Shown here: positions 8,010 to 15,051 of the stretch, one piece after another
Layout of the letters: every line of letters starts with the position of its first letter
Position numbering within the stretch: position 1 is the first letter of the stretch
DNA from: Acidimicrobiales bacterium
GTDB taxonomy: Bacteria > Actinomycetota > Acidimicrobiia > Acidimicrobiales > Ilumatobacteraceae
DNA: 34,986 bases
NCBI GenBank assembly: GCA_030833305.1
Contig: JAURHL010000002.1
Span: 1-34,986 of the forward strand
Reading direction: 5' to 3'
Position numbers and translations under genes: made by a program
The notes under the pieces: model-generated
The model's input: the letters and a program-made list of their open reading frames with translations, nothing else
Database searches by the model: none
What the model was told of the DNA's origin: nothing

Positions 8010-8435
8010 TCAGGCCACCGGCGCGAACGCGAAGGTGACGACTTCGTTCCCGTTGGCATCGGTCGAGAGCGGCACGATGACCATCTCCATCTCCATGCCG
8101 ATCTTCAACTTCTCCGGATCGGCCTCGGTCAGGCGCGACTCGATCTTCAACTGTCCCGGCAATTCCACGTACCCGACCCCGAAAGCCTTGAACGTCTTGG
8201 GATCGACGTCTCCGGCGTAGGGCGGGGCCTTGGGCGGGAAACCCTGCACGGTCCAGGTCCACAGAGTTCCGCGACGACCCAAGAGCACTTCCTCGGTCTC
8301 GGCCCCCGTGCACTTCGGGCAACCCTGTTGGACGGGGAACATGTGGTTGCCGCACGTGACACAGCGACTGCCGATCAATTGCGGACTCTCCGAGGGCCAC
8401 GTGAACACCCCGTCGGTCACCGGAACCTGCGCCAT
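8010..8435 (-). CDS. DUF35 OB-fold protein with zinc ribbon, thiolase partner
   Basis: A 141-residue protein with an N-terminal rubredoxin-like zinc ribbon (Cys25, Cys28, Cys39, Cys42 in CVTCG and CPKC) followed by an OB-fold domain beginning near RRGTLWTWTVQGFPP. DUF35 proteins bind acyl-CoA and dock to thiolase-fold partners. In steroid side-chain degradation the ChsH2-DUF35 domain activates the aldolase Ltp2. The thiolase-like gene directly downstream is the obvious partner. Two tandem ATG codons lie at 8438 and 8435; the second is better spaced from the GGAGG Shine-Dalgarno. This is the first gene of the 8435-3779 operon. TAAGGT at 8498-8503 is a possible but weak -10. Confidence 0.88.
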   Translation of the reverse strand: MAQVPVTDGVFTWPSESPQLIGSRCVTCGNHMFPVQQGCPKCTGAETEEVLLGRRGTLWTWTVQGFPPKAPPYAGDVDPKTFKAFGVGYVELPGQLKIESRLTEADPEKLKIGMEMEMVIVPLSTDANGNEVVTFAFAPVA

Positions 8436-8556
8436 CATTCCCCCTCCGCACCCTGCGGTGCTCTCCACCCTGGACTCCGACTCGCATCGGTGCTTCGACC
8501 TTAGTGAACCTCGCCCCCGGGAAACTTACCCGGCGATAATTGATCGCCTCGGGCAC

Positions 8557-8562
8557 TACTGT
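8557..8562 (+). promoter_or_regulatory. Putative -10 element (TACTGT), start GTG at 8570
   Basis: TACTGT ends seven bases before the in-frame GTG at 8570, giving the leaderless geometry seen elsewhere in the window. An AT-rich GATAAT at 8535-8540 is an alternative -10 for this divergent gap, but no start codon is correctly spaced from it. Confidence 0.38.
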
Positions 8563-8569
8563 GCCTGCG

Positions 8570-9082
8570 GTGACCACCGTTCCCGAGGCCCACGGTCCGT
8601 TGACCCCCGCCGACGCCGCCGCGGCGTCGATGGCGATCCAACGATGCCTGCTCGACTACTGCCGGGGCATCGACCGTTGCGACGCCGAGTTGGTGGCCAG
8701 CGTCTACCACCCCGACGCGACCGACGACCACGGATCGTTCGTGGGCCTGGGCGTGGACTTCGCCCGGTTGGCCACCGACAAGTTGCGCGGATACGCCATC
8801 GCCACCACCCACTACTGCAACCCGCCGCACATCGTGTTCACCTCGGTGACGTCGGCCGAGGTCGAGACCCAGGTGCTGGCCTGGCACCGTTGTCGTGACG
8901 AGAACGGCGAGTTCCTCGAGAAGTTCGCAGGACGCTACTTCGATCGATTCGAGTGTCGCGACGGCGACTGGCGCATCGCGCACCGCACCCTCACCCACGA
9001 TTGGGACGCCATCGAGCGCGTCACCAACGCGTTTCCGCCCGGCCGTTTCACGGCGTCACCTCGCATCCAGGAGAAACCATGA
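8570..9082 (+). CDS. SnoaL-like / NTF2-fold protein
   Basis: A 170-residue SnoaL_4-type protein: CLLDYCRGIDRCDAELVASV in the first helix region, the charged turn YHPDATDDHG, and strands ending DWRIAHRTLTHDWD. In bacteria such folds serve as dehydratases, isomerases or accessory subunits of ring-hydroxylating oxygenases; nothing here decides between them. The start is uncertain: TTG at 8540, GTG at 8561 and GTG at 8570 are all in frame. The last was chosen because TACTGT lies at leaderless distance. Its stop overlaps the start of the APH-fold kinase (ATGA), so the two are translationally coupled. It is paralogous in fold to the protein at 883-1350. Confidence 0.8.
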   Translation: MTTVPEAHGPLTPADAAAASMAIQRCLLDYCRGIDRCDAELVASVYHPDATDDHGSFVGLGVDFARLATDKLRGYAIATTHYCNPPHIVFTSVTSAEVETQVLAWHRCRDENGEFLEKFAGRYFDRFECRDGDWRIAHRTLTHDWDAIERVTNAFPPGRFTASPRIQEKP

Positions 9083-10155
9083 CCTCGTTCCCCGTTTCCA
9101 CCGCCGACATCGACGCGTCATGGTTGACCGCGGCCCTCCGAAAAGGTGGCACGATCGATGCCAGCACGTCGGTCTCGTCGGTCACGGTCAGCAACATGGG
9201 CGCCGGGATCGGTTTCATGGGTGAGGTCGGCCGACTGGAGGTCGCGTACGTCGGTGGCTCCGGGCCGTCCACGGTCATCTGCAAGATCCCCACGCAGGAC
9301 GCCACCGTGCGCGGACTGCTCGGTCCGGCCCGCGTCTTCGAACGCGAGGCCCGTTTCTATCTCGACGTGGCACCGTTGCTCGACGTGGTACCCGAGGCCC
9401 ACGCCGTCGTGGCCGACTTCGACAAGGATGATTACGTGCTGGTACTCCAGGACCTCGGATATCTGCGCGTCGGCGATCAGTCCGTCGGCGTGAACGCGAA
9501 CGAGGCCCACGCCGCGGTTCGCGCATTGGCTCGGTTCCACGCGCGCTTCTGGAGGTCCGCCGACCTCGATCGCATCGCGTGGATGCCCGAGATCAACGCC
9601 GAGGGCATGAAGATCGGTAGCGAGATCTATCGGGCCTCGTTGCCCGGTTTCTTGCAGGTGTTCGCCCATGCGGTCGATGCCGACATGGTTCCGATCATGG
9701 AACGATTCGCCGACAACGTGCACCAGTTGCTCGACCGTTTCGCCGCCATGCCGACCACCATCGTCCACTTCGACTATCGACTCGACAACTTGTTCTTCGG
9801 CTCCGGAGACGAGGTGTGGATGATCGACTTCCAGGCCTGCAGCAAGGGTGGCGGCGCGTACGACCTCGGATACTTCATCAGTCAGTCCGTGCCCGTCGAC
9901 GTGCGCAAGGCCGAGGAGCAGTCACTGTTGCGCGCGTACCACGACGAACTCGTGGCCCGGGGCGTGAGCGACTATTCGTTCGATCAGCTACGTGAGGACT
10001 ACCGCGCCGGAGTTCTGTACGGCTGGATCATCCCGGTGTACGCCGTCGGCACCCTCGACTCGTCGAGCGAACGGGCAATGGCGTTGTGGACCGAGGTGAT
10101 CAAGCGAGCCCAGTCGGCGATGCGCGACCACCACGTCGCCGACCTCTTGATCTGA
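9079..10155 (+). CDS. APH-fold phosphotransferase (aminoglycoside phosphotransferase/choline kinase family)
   Basis: A 358-residue protein-kinase-like phosphotransferase. Lys69 in VICKIP is the likely ATP-binding lysine. The catalytic loop is VHFDYRLDNLFF (His230, Asp232, Asn237) and the metal-binding Asp250 lies in WMIDFQACSKGGGAYDLGYF. These features indicate an active small-molecule kinase rather than a pseudokinase. The family is usually labelled as aminoglycoside resistance, but related proteins in catabolic clusters phosphorylate hydroxyacyl-CoA. The ATG at 9079 follows CAGGAG with good spacing and overlaps the SnoaL-like stop by four bases. The substrate is unknown; a role in acyl or alcohol metabolism is more likely than drug resistance given the neighbours. 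Confidence 0.85.
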   Translation: MTSFPVSTADIDASWLTAALRKGGTIDASTSVSSVTVSNMGAGIGFMGEVGRLEVAYVGGSGPSTVICKIPTQDATVRGLLGPARVFEREARFYLDVAPLLDVVPEAHAVVADFDKDDYVLVLQDLGYLRVGDQSVGVNANEAHAAVRALARFHARFWRSADLDRIAWMPEINAEGMKIGSEIYRASLPGFLQVFAHAVDADMVPIMERFADNVHQLLDRFAAMPTTIVHFDYRLDNLFFGSGDEVWMIDFQACSKGGGAYDLGYFISQSVPVDVRKAEEQSLLRAYHDELVARGVSDYSFDQLREDYRAGVLYGWIIPVYAVGTLDSSSERAMALWTEVIKRAQSAMRDHHVADLLI

Positions 10156-10176
10156 CCGCCGATCCAAAACGACGGA

Positions 10177-11094
10177 TCAGGCGTCGGGCAACGGATAATG
10201 AATTCCGGGAATGCCCATCTCCATGACCTGGTACCAGTCCGGACGGGGCAAGACACCGGGATAACCGGCGCCGACCTTGGGTGCGGTGTCCTTGTTCCAC
10301 TCATGGTGGATCGGCGGGATCTGGTACGTGCCGTTGCTGGCGTTGGTGCCACCGTCGACCAACAGATCGTGGCCCGTGATGTAGCTGGCCGCATCGGAGG
10401 CGAGGAACATCACCGGTCCGACGATCTCGTTGAGCTCGCCGATGCGACGCATCGGGGTACGGCTAGCGATCCACTTGTCCATGCCCATGCCCTCGAGAGC
10501 GACACGTGTCATTTCGGTGATGATGAAGCCGGGGCTGACGGCGTTGACGCGAACGCCGCGGTCGGCCCATTCGCAACCCAGCTGCTGGGTGATGTTGCGC
10601 AGCGCGCCCTTGGCCGCGGTGTAGGCGATGATGTTCAACTCGTTGGCACCGCTGCCCATGATCGAGCAGATGTTGACGATGTTGCCGCTCTGACGCTCGA
10701 GCATGTGCCGGCCGACCTCGCGCATGTACATGAACGCACCGTTGAGGTCGATCGACAGGATCCAGTTCCAGGTGGCCATGTCGTACTGCTCGGGCGCGAC
10801 GCCGCGCATGTCGCTGACGCCGGCGTTGTTGATGAGCGCGTCGATCTTGCCGTGCTCGGCGATGGCGGTCTTGACCACGCGGATGACGTCCTCTTCGACG
10901 GCCACGTCACCGGGAGCGACGGTCACCTTGGAGCCCATCGCCCGGCAGCGCTCGGCGACCGCGTCGAGCATGTCCTTGCTGCGCGCGGTCAACACCAGGT
11001 CGGCACCCTCCTTGGCGAAGCCTTCCGCGAAACCCTCACCCAAACCGTACGAAGCGCCGGTGATGAGAACCGTCTTTCCGGTGAACTGACCCAT
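10177..11094 (-). CDS. Short-chain dehydrogenase/reductase (SDR)
   Basis: A 305-residue classical SDR with TGASYGLG at 12-19, NNAG at 89-92, Ser144, Tyr158 and Lys162 (AYTAAK), and the PGFIITEMT cofactor loop. It is about 50 residues longer than a minimal SDR: after the usual LLVDGGT ending there is a tail with IPPIHHEWNKD and PRPDWYQVMEMG. The tail is rich in aromatic residues and may line the substrate site or dimer interface. The ATG at 11094 is preceded by GGGGGTAGTC. It follows the MDMPI-like gene by 48 bases in the same direction and converges on the APH gene. The substrate is unknown. Confidence 0.88.
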   Translation of the reverse strand: MGQFTGKTVLITGASYGLGEGFAEGFAKEGADLVLTARSKDMLDAVAERCRAMGSKVTVAPGDVAVEEDVIRVVKTAIAEHGKIDALINNAGVSDMRGVAPEQYDMATWNWILSIDLNGAFMYMREVGRHMLERQSGNIVNICSIMGSGANELNIIAYTAAKGALRNITQQLGCEWADRGVRVNAVSPGFIITEMTRVALEGMGMDKWIASRTPMRRIGELNEIVGPVMFLASDAASYITGHDLLVDGGTNASNGTYQIPPIHHEWNKDTAPKVGAGYPGVLPRPDWYQVMEMGIPGIHYPLPDA

Positions 11095-11142
11095 GACTAC
11101 CCCCTGAACTGCCACCGGAACCGGTGGGACGACGCGCCGATC

Positions 11143-11835
11143 CTAGAGGCTGGTCTCGCCCAGACTCACCTCGGGGAGATCCATGTGCACGATGCCCGCC
11201 AGCATTCCGTCGAGGTCACCCTCGAAGTGCGCCGCGCGCATCTCGGCCATGGTTCGACGACTACCGAGCAAACGCAGGGTCTCGAAGGCCGTGGCCGTCA
11301 GGGTGAGCGTCGGATCGCCCTCACCCACCACGTGCTCCTCGCCGTCGATGACCGCGCGAAAAGCCCCCAGGCCCTTGGACCGCAGATCACCTTTCACCAG
11401 TTTCAGACCGAGCACCGCCGAGCGAGCCACACCCGTCGAGATACGGTCACCGCGCCGGCCCACCGCCGTGAACAGATCGTGCTCGTGAACCACCGTGTCG
11501 TACGTGAGAGTCCACAACGCCTGCGGGGCCGCGTCGATCATCGCCTCGAACGCCGGCGCGTTGGCGTTCCACTCCTCCACCACGCTGGCCAACGACCGCG
11601 ACCGACGATCAGCCACTTGGGCGTCCACCCACGCCTGGGTGTCTCCGCTCGGACGCTTGCCGGATCCGAGATCGGTGGCGATGCCCGTCACGTGCGAGAA
11701 CAGATCCTTCACGGTCCATTCCGGACAGGCGCCGACGACGCGGGCGGCATCCTGGTCGGTCAATTCGGTGGCCAGAGCCTGCATGCGCAGTCGGGCGTTG
11801 CGGTACTCGGTTCCCATCGAGATGTCGTCGGTCAT
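11143..11835 (-). CDS. Maleylpyruvate isomerase N-terminal (MDMPI/DinB-like) family protein
   Basis: A 230-residue protein of the mycothiol-dependent maleylpyruvate isomerase family (TIGR03083/TIGR03086 type). The characteristic CPEWTVKDLFSHVTGI lies at about 37-52 with the metal-ligand His48, and VVHEHDLFTAVG at about 115-126 supplies further likely ligands. Mycothiol is an actinobacterial thiol, which agrees with the proposed host. Related proteins isomerise maleylpyruvate in gentisate breakdown, but most are uncharacterised thiol-dependent or metal-binding DinB-like enzymes. The ATG at 11835 overlaps the stop of the upstream TIM-barrel gene (ATGA), which fixes the start and implies coupling. 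It sits in a minus-strand operon with that gene and an SDR. Confidence 0.8.
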   Translation of the reverse strand: MTDDISMGTEYRNARLRMQALATELTDQDAARVVGACPEWTVKDLFSHVTGIATDLGSGKRPSGDTQAWVDAQVADRRSRSLASVVEEWNANAPAFEAMIDAAPQALWTLTYDTVVHEHDLFTAVGRRGDRISTGVARSAVLGLKLVKGDLRSKGLGAFRAVIDGEEHVVGEGDPTLTLTATAFETLRLLGSRRTMAEMRAAHFEGDLDGMLAGIVHMDLPEVSLGETSL

Positions 11836-12662
11836 GCGAGGAACTTTCGCATACCCGTGCCCAGACGAGCGACATGAGCCTCGGGATCGGCCCAGCCCGC
11901 ACGGCTGGGGGCCTCGACCGACCACGGAATGGCGCAACCCGACGATCGCAAAATCTCCACGAGACCGGCGATGTCGAACTCACCGTCACCCGGTGCGCGT
12001 CGACTGGCCAGGCAGTCGGTGTAGTAGTCGTCGATCTCGGGCACGATCGGACCGTCGTTCATCTGCACACCCGTGATGAACTCGCCGGGGATCGACCGCA
12101 GCATGTCGACGTCGCGTGCGCCGCGCTCGTGGTGCCAGACGTCGATGCACACACCACCGTTCGGGCGACCGGCATCCTGAACGATCCGTAACGCGTCGGC
12201 CGCCGAATAGACGTCGTTGAACGGCAGGAACTCCAAGCCCAACACCAAACCGTGATCCGCGGCACGATCGCACAACGAACCGAACGCCCGAGCGGCGTCG
12301 GCACGATCACCCGCCGGGCCGATGACCTGCAGGTACCGACTTCCGAAGCGGTCGGCCATCCGCCAGGCGGCCTGCTCGAAGAGCGCCGCCTTCTCGCCAC
12401 CGGTTCCCTCGACGCCCAACCCGCCGATCACCTCGATCTCGGCGAGACATACACGGTGTTCGTCCAACAGGTCCTGCAGATACCCCTCGGCCAGACCCTG
12501 CTTCTCCAGTTCGATGTACTGCCCGACGTACAGACCGATGCCCACGAATCCGTTCCGTGCGGCCAGACGGATTCGATCCTCGACCGGATGCATCGGAGCC
12601 AGGCTGAAGTGGCTCAGGATCAACTCTTCGGCGCCGAGGGTGCGCGGATTAGGTTGGGGCAC
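11832..12662 (-). CDS. Sugar-phosphate isomerase/epimerase-like TIM-barrel protein (AP endonuclease 2 family)
   Basis: A 276-residue xylose-isomerase-like TIM barrel. Probable metal ligands and catalytic acids are Glu144 (LGLEFLPF), Asp174 and His177 (CIDVWHH), Gln200 (GVQMNDG) and Glu250 (WSVEAPS), spread along the barrel as in hydroxypyruvate or tagatose epimerase relatives. It likely isomerises, epimerises or dehydrates a polyol or cyclic keto-alcohol; inosose-type and dehydroshikimate-type activities also occur in the family. The GTG at 12662 is preceded by GATGCT at six bases, suggesting a leaderless start. It heads the operon 12662-10177 and is divergent from the SDR at 12710 across 47 bases that hold an inverted repeat. 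Confidence 0.82.
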   Translation of the reverse strand: MPQPNPRTLGAEELILSHFSLAPMHPVEDRIRLAARNGFVGIGLYVGQYIELEKQGLAEGYLQDLLDEHRVCLAEIEVIGGLGVEGTGGEKAALFEQAAWRMADRFGSRYLQVIGPAGDRADAARAFGSLCDRAADHGLVLGLEFLPFNDVYSAADALRIVQDAGRPNGGVCIDVWHHERGARDVDMLRSIPGEFITGVQMNDGPIVPEIDDYYTDCLASRRAPGDGEFDIAGLVEILRSSGCAIPWSVEAPSRAGWADPEAHVARLGTGMRKFLA

Positions 12663-12668
12663 ACGTTA

Positions 12669-12674
12669 AGCATC
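12669..12674 (-). promoter_or_regulatory. Weak putative -10 element (GATGCT) for the gene starting at 12662
   Basis: GATGCT on the minus strand lies six bases before the GTG at 12662. It overlaps the left arm of the inverted repeat at 12670-12685, so a bound repressor could block it. Confidence 0.3.
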
Positions 12675-12685
12675 GCACACGATGC
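12670..12685. promoter_or_regulatory. Inverted repeat, candidate operator between divergent genes
   Basis: GCATCG and CGATGC are perfect inverse copies separated by CACA, in the 47-base gap between the TIM-barrel gene and the SDR gene. The position over the probable -10 of the minus-strand gene suits a dimeric regulator. No regulator gene is adjacent. Confidence 0.4.
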
Positions 12686-12709
12686 GCGGGGCCCAACGAG
12701 GGGGAACAC

Positions 12710-13549
12710 ATGTCAGCCAACGGACGTCTTGCCGGCAAGGTAGCGGTCGTCACCGGAGCCGCCAGCGGCATCGGCGAGGGTGCCGCTCGTCGATTCGTGG
12801 AGGAAGGCGCCAAGGTCGTTCTGGCCGACGTGCAGGACGATCGTGGTCGAGCACTGGCGAGCGAACTCGGCGCCGACACCCGCTACGTCCACTGTGACGT
12901 CACCGACGAGAGCCAGGTCGCCGCGGCCATCGATCTCGCCGTCGCCGAGTTCGGCCGGCTCGACGTGATGTTCAACAACGCGGGCATCGTCGGCGCCGTC
13001 GGTCGCATCGGCGAGACCACTGCCGAGCAATGGAACCGCACCGTGGCCGTCGACCTGAACAGCGTCTTTTTCGGCATGAAGCACGCTTCCCGGGTCATGA
13101 TCCCGCAGGGATCGGGTGTCATCATCTCCACGTCGAGCACCGCGGGAATCCTCGGTGGGCTCGGACCGCACTGTTACACGGCGTGCAAGCACGCCGTCAT
13201 CGGTCTCACCAAGTCGGTGGCGTCCGAATTGGCCCAACATGGAATTCGCGTCAACGCCATCTCACCGGGGAACACGGTCACCGCGATGACGTCGGCGGTC
13301 ATCACCGGCGACCACAACAACACCGAGTTGGCCACCAAACACATCACCTCGGGGTCGTTGCTCGGAATCGCCGGATTCCCCGCCGACATCGCGAATGCCG
13401 CCCTGTATCTCGCCAGCGACGAAGCCCGTTACGTCACGGGGCACACCTTGGTGGTCGACGCCGGTCAGACGACGTTGGGTGGCAGCGGGCGTTTCCACCA
13501 ACAGGACGCCGCGATCATGCGCGAGGCCGGCATCAAAGAGAAGGCCTGA
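12710..13549 (+). CDS. Short-chain dehydrogenase/reductase (SDR)
   Basis: A 279-residue classical [11 protein letters not shown] at 15-22, Asp at the end of beta 2 (VVLADV), which favours NAD over NADP, NNAG at 89-92, Ser142/143, Tyr156 and Lys160 (YTACK), and PGNTVTAMTS. It resembles secondary-alcohol and hydroxysteroid dehydrogenases of the family, but the substrate is not determined. A strong GAGGGGGAACAC Shine-Dalgarno precedes the ATG at 12710. It is a single-gene unit, divergent from the TIM-barrel gene and convergent with the alcohol dehydrogenase six bases further on. Confidence 0.9.
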   Translation: MSANGRLAGKVAVVTGAASGIGEGAARRFVEEGAKVVLADVQDDRGRALASELGADTRYVHCDVTDESQVAAAIDLAVAEFGRLDVMFNNAGIVGAVGRIGETTAEQWNRTVAVDLNSVFFGMKHASRVMIPQGSGVIISTSSTAGILGGLGPHCYTACKHAVIGLTKSVASELAQHGIRVNAISPGNTVTAMTSAVITGDHNNTELATKHITSGSLLGIAGFPADIANAALYLASDEARYVTGHTLVVDAGQTTLGGSGRFHQQDAAIMREAGIKEKA

Positions 13550-13555
13550 CCGCCT

Positions 13556-14590
13556 TCATCGTCGCGGGTCGACCAGAACCTTCGTCTCGGTCGAGGTTCC
13601 ACCGGCGAGATCGGCCAGGGCCGCGTCCAACCCGTCGAGGGACACCGTCGAAGAGTGCAACGGCTCGGTGCGGAATCGACCGTCGACGATCATTCCCATC
13701 ACCATGTCGAACTCCTCGTGGTTGTACGCCAGCGCCGAGGTCACGTCGATCTCCTTGATCAACCATGATCCCGGGGTGATCGGCGCGTCCTCTTCGGCGA
13801 GGCCGATGAGGCACATCGAACCGCCGCGTCGAGCCAGATCGACGGCCGACTGAACGGCGAAGGGACGACCGACGCATTCGTACACGATGTCGGCGCCGAG
13901 TCCGTGCGTCAGTTCCTTGACCAACGCGTCGGCGTCGGCGCCCGGCGCCACGCTGTGATGCGCCCCCAATTCGCGCGCCAGTTGTCGGCGACCCTCGTTC
14001 GGTTCGATCACGACCACCACACCCGCGCCCGCGGCGCGCACCCACTGCAGGGTTCCGAGTCCGATCGGCCCGGCACCCTGCACGACGGCCACGTCTCCGA
14101 GACGAATGCCGCTGCGACGGACGGCGTGGAAGGCCACCGTGGTCGGCTCGACCTGGGCCGCTTGTTCATCGGTCAGCGCGGAATGGGCCTTCACCACGCG
14201 CGACGCCTCGACCGGGATCCGCGACGCGAACCCACCGTGTGGCGGCGCACCCGGTTCACGTCCGAGCGCCGACAAGAACGACACCATGCAACGATCGGCT
14301 TGGCCGGCGCGGCACGGCGCGCATCGCCCACAGGCCGGCGCGATCGCCACCACCACCCGATCGCCTTCGCTCAGGCCCTTCACGTCGGCGCCCGTGGCCG
14401 AGATCGTTCCGGTCCATTCGTGTCCGCAAATCGCCGGGTTGTAGGGACGGCCGGACTGGTACGCGTGGATGTCGGTGCCGCAGATGCCGCAATACGCGAC
14501 GTCGACCACCACACCGGTGGTGCTCGGGGTGGGGTCGGCGAACTCGACCATCTCCAATTTGGACTTGCCGGTGATCAATGCCGCGAACAT
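13556..14590 (-). CDS. Zinc-dependent medium-chain alcohol dehydrogenase
   Basis: A 344-residue MDR enzyme. Catalytic zinc ligands are Cys37 (GICGTD) and His57/Glu58 (GHEW); the structural zinc is held by Cys87, Cys90, Cys93 and Cys101 (CGRCAPCRAGQADRC). The nucleotide-binding loop GAGPIGLG is at 172-179. The form resembles the 2,3-butanediol, sorbitol and threonine dehydrogenase branch, which oxidises secondary alcohols with NAD(P). The ATG at 14590 follows GGGGGAGGGCGC; ten extra in-frame residues upstream are unlikely. TAGTGT at 14617-14622 on the minus strand is a possible -10. A link to the acetoin-type dehydrogenase at the window end is possible through butanediol or acetoin chemistry, but this is speculative. 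Confidence 0.9.
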   Translation of the reverse strand: MFAALITGKSKLEMVEFADPTPSTTGVVVDVAYCGICGTDIHAYQSGRPYNPAICGHEWTGTISATGADVKGLSEGDRVVVAIAPACGRCAPCRAGQADRCMVSFLSALGREPGAPPHGGFASRIPVEASRVVKAHSALTDEQAAQVEPTTVAFHAVRRSGIRLGDVAVVQGAGPIGLGTLQWVRAAGAGVVVVIEPNEGRRQLARELGAHHSVAPGADADALVKELTHGLGADIVYECVGRPFAVQSAVDLARRGGSMCLIGLAEEDAPITPGSWLIKEIDVTSALAYNHEEFDMVMGMIVDGRFRTEPLHSSTVSLDGLDAALADLAGGTSTETKVLVDPRR

Positions 14591-14651
14591 GCGCCCTCCC
14601 CCGTCGAACCCTCCCGACACTACGACAACGATCCGGACCCGAACGAACGCC

Positions 14652-14657
14652 TACAGT
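14652..14657 (+). promoter_or_regulatory. Putative -10 element (TACAGT), leaderless start at 14664
   Basis: TACAGT lies six bases before the ATG at 14664, with no Shine-Dalgarno between. The geometry matches leaderless transcription. Confidence 0.5.
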
Positions 14658-14663
14658 CGCTCC

Positions 14664-15011
14664 ATGAGCCTGATCGCCATCGAAGCCTCCATCACCCTGA
14701 ACGACGCCGCGGTGCGGGACGCCGCGGTCGCCGAATCCGCCAAGTACCAGAAGGCCACGCGTGACGAGGAGCCCGGTTGCCTGGTGTACTGCTTCGCCGC
14801 CGACCCCTGCGTGCCCGATCACATCCAGGTGTACGAGTTGTGGGCCGACGAGGAGTCATTGGCCGCGCACTTCGACCATCCCAACTACCACAACATGCGC
14901 GAGATGCTCGGTCGTTACGGATTGAAGTCGGCCGTCAGTCGCAAGTTGCGGATCGACAAGACGGCACCGGTGTACGGACCCGACTTCAAGGCCTCGGCGC
15001 GCTTCGACTGA
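14664..15011 (+). CDS. ABM-domain protein (putative quinol monooxygenase, YgiN-like)
   Basis: A 115-residue protein of the antibiotic biosynthesis monooxygenase fold: MSLIAIEASITLNDAAVRD, CLVYCFAADPCVPDH, then QVYELWADEESLAAHFDHPNY, the usual VYELW and HF/H motifs of YgiN-like enzymes. These act on quinols or polyketide-like phenols without metal or flavin, or serve as stress proteins. The start at 14664 is set by the TACAGT promoter at leaderless distance. It is a single-gene unit, divergent from the alcohol dehydrogenase and convergent with the acyl-CoA synthetase 40 bases downstream. A cofactor-free oxidase for a hydroquinone intermediate is a reasonable guess in a catabolic region. Confidence 0.83.
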   Translation: MSLIAIEASITLNDAAVRDAAVAESAKYQKATRDEEPGCLVYCFAADPCVPDHIQVYELWADEESLAAHFDHPNYHNMREMLGRYGLKSAVSRKLRIDKTAPVYGPDFKASARFD

Positions 15012-15051
15012 CGTCACCCCGCGACGTCACCGTACGACCACGGCCGCTGGA

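Noticed and set aside
9079-10155. Aminoglycoside-resistance gene
   Set aside because: The kinase fold matches, but it is coupled to a SnoaL-like gene within catabolic genes; resistance is not supported.
10161-10178. GATCC...GGATC stem between the convergent APH and SDR genes
   Set aside because: Only five paired bases with an eight-base loop and no T-tract; too weak to call a terminator.
15010-15031. Direct repeat GACGTCACC, 13 bases apart, downstream of the second ABM gene
   Set aside because: Two short copies in GC-rich DNA between convergent genes; no further copies and no link to a promoter.
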